Shown piece by piece: positions 60,624 through 64,000 of a stretch of DNA of 64,000 nt. The stretch is from Lachancea thermotolerans CBS 6340 (Eukaryota > Ascomycota > Saccharomycetes > Saccharomycetales > Saccharomycetaceae), in contig NC_013084.1 in assembly GCF_000142805.1 (NCBI RefSeq), positions 1,149,854 to 1,213,853 of the forward strand, in the 5' to 3' direction. The position numbers and the translations under genes are program-made. Below the pieces are notes generated by a model. It was not told where the DNA came from. It was given only the letters and a program-made list of their open reading frames with translations, and made no database searches. Positions within the stretch are counted from its first letter, which is position 1; each line of letters starts with the position of its first letter.

Positions 60624-61265
60624 ATGTCGACCTCGAACAGACTATTGGAAGCGCACCGCGCCCTCTTCGAAAAGGCCACAAGCCACAAGCTCACTCAGCA
60701 ACTGTGCGCGGGCACGCTGCCCGACCGCACACTGTACGTCTACCTCGCACAGGACCTACAGTTCTTCCAGAGTGGGCTCCGCCTGCTCACCAAGACCACG
60801 TCCGTCGCGCCAAACACGAACAGTCTGCTGATACTCGCCAAGAAAATCGGATTCTTCGCCAATGACGAGAACAGCTACTTCCACGAGTGCCTCGCACACA
60901 TTGCGGACGCGCTCCCAGCCGCAGACCAGGCGCGCTTCCGCGAGTCGCGCTTGCCTCAGGTGGACCGCTATGTCCAGCTGCTTGAGCGCACTGCGAAAAG
61001 CGAGACATCCTACGCCAAGCTCATCACTTTCGTCTACTGCATGGAGCTCGTGTACCTGCAGTGGCCCAAGAACTGCACAGTCGCCGTGGGGCTGCACTGG
61101 AAATACCAGACCTGGATTGATCTGCATGCGGGCGACCACTTCGAGACCTGGTGCGAATTCCTCCAGCAGGAAGTCGATAAGTGCGACTACGCAGAGGTTT
61201 CTGGCACCTTCGCGCAGGTGCTGCAGCTCGAGCTCGAGTTTTTCGAGGCTTGTAGCGCCCAGTGA
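60624..61265 (+). CDS. PET18: Pet18, TENA/THI-4 family protein
   Basis: A 213-aa protein of the TENA/thiaminase-II-like all-helical family, homologous to yeast Pet18 (YCR020C). Its biochemical role is uncertain, with a link to thiamine metabolism suggested by the family. Conserved helices include LYVYLAQDLQFFQSGLRLL, NSYFHECLAHIADALP and SYAKLITFVYCMELVYLQWP. The motif near DLHAGDHFETWCEFLQQEV is family-typical. I chose the ATG at 60624 (MSTSNRLLEAH) over the one at 60447, because homology begins there and a TATA box lies between them. It is convergent with MAK32 (10 bases apart). Confidence 0.9.
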   Translation: MSTSNRLLEAHRALFEKATSHKLTQQLCAGTLPDRTLYVYLAQDLQFFQSGLRLLTKTTSVAPNTNSLLILAKKIGFFANDENSYFHECLAHIADALPAADQARFRESRLPQVDRYVQLLERTAKSETSYAKLITFVYCMELVYLQWPKNCTVAVGLHWKYQTWIDLHAGDHFETWCEFLQQEVDKCDYAEVSGTFAQVLQLELEFFEACSAQ

Positions 61266-61275
61266 GGCGGTCTGC

Positions 61276-62322
61276 TCAAATCCCAACTTCCAGCGCCCAA
61301 CGTACATCATCTGTAGTGCAATCTAGATGTATGTCCTTCATGTAATGATCCAAGCGCTCTAAGAACGTTTTTCCGTTCCACTTGTCGCCCTCGCGCTTGG
61401 GAACACCCAACTGCTCAATTGCGCATGCTGCCGCAATGTTGCCGCAGATGCTGCCAACCGTTAAGTCGCCTCTAGAGAGCGCATATCCCAGTGAAAACCC
61501 ACCCAAAAATGTGTTTCCGCCACCGGTGGGGTCCAGGACCTGTGATGCGGACCGCGAGTGATACGCAGGCAGGTGAATGACCTGCCGTGTGCCAGTGCAG
61601 CGGTCGCGCGCGCCAAGTGCAAGGGATCCTAGCTTTCCGCACCGCAAAACGCACATGTTCTTGTCGTCCATGAAGTCGTCAAACCTGCGCAGCAGATTGG
61701 TACATTGAAGCAAGTTTTTAGGTTCAGGCATGTCGAAAAGGCGGGCGCCTTCTTCAGCATTGGGAGAAATCACAATTGTCTCCTCTCGGTTCATCACCGC
61801 GCGGATCTCGTCCTTGCGCGCGCTGTTGCACATATCTGGGATCGGTTCCCACACGAAAACACGATCACAAGAGCTTTCATACTGCTTCAGGCGGTTCAGA
61901 ATAGAAGTTGCCCTATCGTCGATGCAGAGCAAGTGAAAAACACGAATTGAGGCGACCTCTTCAGCACCAAACTCAGCAATCCAATCGCCGACATCAATTC
62001 GTTTCTTCTCTGTCAAGTACTTGAATTGTCGTAGATCGTTCTCACCATAGAGGTTCCAAGCGCGGGTAGTGAGCCTAGAAGAGTCGTCCCGGAATACAAC
62101 TCCTGTCTTCCAGCTCTCGAGAATGTCTGCTGCGCTGGAGGGAAAGTCCGAGCCTCTGTCCACTATCCAGCGCAGCTGTCGTGAGAGCTCGTAAGCGGAA
62201 GCTACGATTGAGGCCCCCAAAATCGCGAACATTCCACCTCCACCAACCACGTCGTGAAAACTCTCGTCGGATGTGTAGATTTCATCCAGGATGAACATTC
62301 CATTGGTAGTAAAAAGTCCCAT
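61276..62322 (-). CDS. MAK32: Mak32, PfkB-family carbohydrate kinase-like protein
   Basis: A 348-aa protein with the ribokinase/PfkB fold, homologous to yeast Mak32 (YCR019W), which is required for stable maintenance of the L-A dsRNA virus. The N-terminal Gly-rich strand is VVGGGGMFAILGAS. The C-terminal ATP-site signature DPTGGGNTFLGGF replaces the usual DTxGAGD, with Asn in place of the catalytic-base Asp. Classical kinase activity is therefore doubtful; this is known to vary in the Mak32 group. Its stop is 10 bases from the PET18 stop. Confidence 0.92.
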   Translation of the reverse strand: MGLFTTNGMFILDEIYTSDESFHDVVGGGGMFAILGASIVASAYELSRQLRWIVDRGSDFPSSAADILESWKTGVVFRDDSSRLTTRAWNLYGENDLRQFKYLTEKKRIDVGDWIAEFGAEEVASIRVFHLLCIDDRATSILNRLKQYESSCDRVFVWEPIPDMCNSARKDEIRAVMNREETIVISPNAEEGARLFDMPEPKNLLQCTNLLRRFDDFMDDKNMCVLRCGKLGSLALGARDRCTGTRQVIHLPAYHSRSASQVLDPTGGGNTFLGGFSLGYALSRGDLTVGSICGNIAAACAIEQLGVPKREGDKWNGKTFLERLDHYMKDIHLDCTTDDVRWALEVGI

Positions 62323-62583
62323 TGTGTTTGCTAGCGCTAATATCTAGGTCGTTGAACTTCGAGGCTCAAAAATTGAGAAGCAGTCTTGAAAGTACTAGAA
62401 ATCTCTTAGCCAATCGTCCTAAGAACGAATTCAAAGGAAAATCGGTACCATAGTTTCTATTGTAGAAAGCATTGAATAAATACCAAGATGTCTCGTTATC
62501 AGCCAAACAGCTCGTCATATTTGAAAAATGTGTTTCATATATCGAATATATACTTGCACAGACTTACGCAAGTGTGATCACCT

Positions 62584-62655
62584 GGTCCTATAGTGTAGTG
62601 GTTATCACTTTCGGTTTTGATCCGGACAACCCCGGTTCGAATCCGGGTAGGACCT
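62584..62655 (+). tRNA. tRNA-Gln (anticodon TTG)
   Basis: A 72-nt tRNA with an acceptor stem GGTCCTA/TAGGACC, an A box (TAGTGTAGTGG), anticodon loop TTTTGAT with TTG, and a B box GGTTCGAATCC. There is no intron. A run of T follows at once as terminator. It closely matches yeast tRNA-Gln(UUG). Confidence 0.96.
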
Positions 62656-62660
62656 TTTTT
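62655..62660 (+). terminator. Pol III terminator of tRNA-Gln
   Basis: Six T residues at the 3' end of the tRNA. Confidence 0.85.
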
Positions 62661-63061
62661 GCTTAATGAAATAACAATACGATCATCAGAATAATCTAAA
62701 AAAGCCTGAAAACACCGTTCGCGCTTTATTTTTGGGCTTGAAATTATAGATATACATCTTCTATGTCAGTTGAAGGGGCCATGAAAGTATTGTGTGGAGT
62801 TTGTTTTATGCTATGAGTTCCGTTCGGAAAATCTGCAATGATACATGGACAGAGTCGGTCCGACCTCGTCCAGCCAGCATCTATCTGGCGGCTTGGCGTC
62901 AACATTTTCGCGGAACCTTGATATAAAGTTTTCAACAAAGCGCCACTTTTGGACCGGAGAACACTAGGTATTAATCCTCTTTTGGCTTTATTTTTTTGAA
63001 ATTTTGTTTTGATGAATCGAAGCTGCTCGTTCGATTCGCCCTTCTCTCATCATCGGGGAGC

Positions 63062-64000
63062 TCAATCTATAAATTGAATGATTTGTTGAGTGATGTTGTA
63101 CAATTCGAGGCTAGCATCGTCGAATTGGTCCGAGCCAGAGCCAGAGCCGGCCTGCGAGTTCATTGCAGCTGAGGCCTTTTGCGCGCTTTCAAAGTTGACT
63201 TCCGACAGATGCTTTATGTTCTTGATAATCTCTTTGTTTCCCTTTATGAGCTTGAGCACGGTTTCATCATGGCTTTCCAACAGCTGTAGAATAGTCCACA
63301 AGGCGATGTGCTCGAAAGTGGGGTACTCACTCCGCAAAAACCTAATCAGGAAACCACGAATACCATCTCCTGGGGTTTCCCAAGACTCAATGATTCTCGC
63401 GTAGTTGTTGATCCTGGAACACAAGTTAGCTAAAGCGGCGGCAGCGTTCCCTGAGACCTCCTGGTTCTTTGAGAAGGTCATAGGGATCAGCGCCTCGAGG
63501 ATGTTAGAGTCCAACAAATCCACCTTGGAATTGTCTGCCAGGGCAAGGATGGCGAAACATGCGGATATCTCGCTTTGCACACTCATGGGCGAGTCCAGCG
63601 CCAGCTCCTTGCATTTTTCAACCGCGCCACTTTCAAAAAATTCCTGTCTGTTTTTCTCGGACGACGCAGCCAAGTTTCTCAAAGTAGAAACTGCATGACA
63701 CTGGATCTCCTCGGAAGCTTTGAAATCTAGAAGCTTAACTAGAGGCTTCAAGAAGCCCGCGTCCACAATTAGGCCTTCGTTTAGCGGATGGATAGAGATG
63801 TTCCTGATACACGCAACACTGGCTAAGACCAGCGGCATCGAATCGCTCTGGATTAGTTTAGCCAAGTGGGGCAGTCCACCAGCACGAACGATCTCGAGCT
63901 GGTAGCCGGTGTCGGAAGCAAGATTTCTTAATGCTAGAGTTGCCTGGCACTTTACCCTGGCCGATGGCGAGTCCATCAACGCAACCAGCTTCGATACCAA
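63062..64000 (-). CDS. VAC8: Vacuolar armadillo protein Vac8, C-terminal part
   Basis: C-terminal 312 residues of Vac8, cut by the window end, so the N-terminal lipid-modified region and first repeats are missing. Armadillo repeats are evident ([59 protein letters not shown]). A low-complexity tail ([11 protein letters not shown]) and [10 protein letters not shown] end the protein. Vac8 works in vacuole inheritance (with Vac17), nucleus-vacuole junctions and the Cvt pathway. It is the YEL013W counterpart, continuing the GLC3-UBC8-VAC8 row of S. cerevisiae with the MAK genes interleaved. Confidence 0.96.
   Translation of the reverse strand: MVSKLVALMDSPSARVKCQATLALRNLASDTGYQLEIVRAGGLPHLAKLIQSDSMPLVLASVACIRNISIHPLNEGLIVDAGFLKPLVKLLDFKASEEIQCHAVSTLRNLAASSEKNRQEFFESGAVEKCKELALDSPMSVQSEISACFAILALADNSKVDLLDSNILEALIPMTFSKNQEVSGNAAAALANLCSRINNYARIIESWETPGDGIRGFLIRFLRSEYPTFEHIALWTILQLLESHDETVLKLIKGNKEIIKNIKHLSEVNFESAQKASAAMNSQAGSGSGSDQFDDASLELYNITQQIIQFID

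Larger units (their letters stand above)
62323..63061. other. Intergenic region MAK32-VAC8 containing tRNA-Gln
   Basis: About 740 bases. Apart from the tRNA gene and its T-run terminator it holds the MAK32 promoter and the VAC8 3' region. No protein gene is seen. Confidence 0.6.

Noticed and set aside
1-64000. CRISPR arrays or bacterial-type operons
   Set aside because: No regularly spaced repeats of the CRISPR kind were seen; gene content and splicing signals are eukaryotic.

Overview
The window is a nuclear chromosome segment from a budding yeast of the family Saccharomycetaceae that never underwent the whole-genome duplication. Lachancea is the most likely genus, inferred from gene order and protein similarity rather than from a database match. 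Three things support this. There is an rDNA unit with the 5S gene transcribed opposite to the 35S unit. Introns are few and carry GTATGT and TACTAAC-type signals. The genes form a single interleaved row that in Saccharomyces cerevisiae is split between duplicated tracks: the YOL018-YOL025 and YFR009-YFR011 genes lie together in the first half, and the YCR012-YCR020 and YEL011-YEL013 genes lie together in the second half.

Region 1 (1-10,529) is the edge of the rDNA array. It runs from the 5' part of 25S through ITS2, 5.8S, ITS1, 18S and the external spacer (all minus strand) to 5S (plus strand). Beyond the functional 5S are two AT-rich open frames of unknown origin. After them comes a decayed second copy of the rDNA spacer that ends in a mutated 5S pseudogene. 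A 3,471-bp hAT transposon sits inside this relic. It has 18-bp terminal inverted repeats, subterminal CGAATCC repeats and a perfect 8-bp target duplication. The intact spacer still shows the unoccupied target. The transposase keeps its catalytic core, but its N-terminal part is broken by a frameshift and one in-frame stop.

Region 2 (10,530-42,000) holds TLG2, TOS7, MIC19, UBP6 (with a small first exon and an intron), an MFS sugar transporter, the tryptophan permease TAT2, a small orphan ORF, DIS3, GCN20, tRNA-Gly, a possible old solo LTR, another orphan ORF, TSR4, IFM1, the iron transporter FET4, a carnitine-pathway-type dioxygenase, an IGD1/YOL024W homologue and LAG2. The UBP6 exon 1 and the non-ATG or uORF context of LAG2 are the main gene-model subtleties.

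Region 3 (42,000-64,000) holds PGK1 with very strong codon bias, POL4, CTO1, the YCR016W homologue, an HGT1-type high-affinity glucose transporter, an orphan ORF, CWH43, the glycogen branching enzyme GLC3, UBC8 (spliced), a tiny orphan ORF, MAK31, PET18, MAK32, tRNA-Gln and the C-terminal half of VAC8, which is cut by the window end. Parts of this half are markedly GC-rich (YCR016W homologue, 5' two thirds of the HGT1-type gene, GLC3 to PET18).

Most of the window is conserved housekeeping sequence. The unusual part is the rDNA border: the AT-rich orphan ORFs, the spacer and 5S relic, and the transposon.
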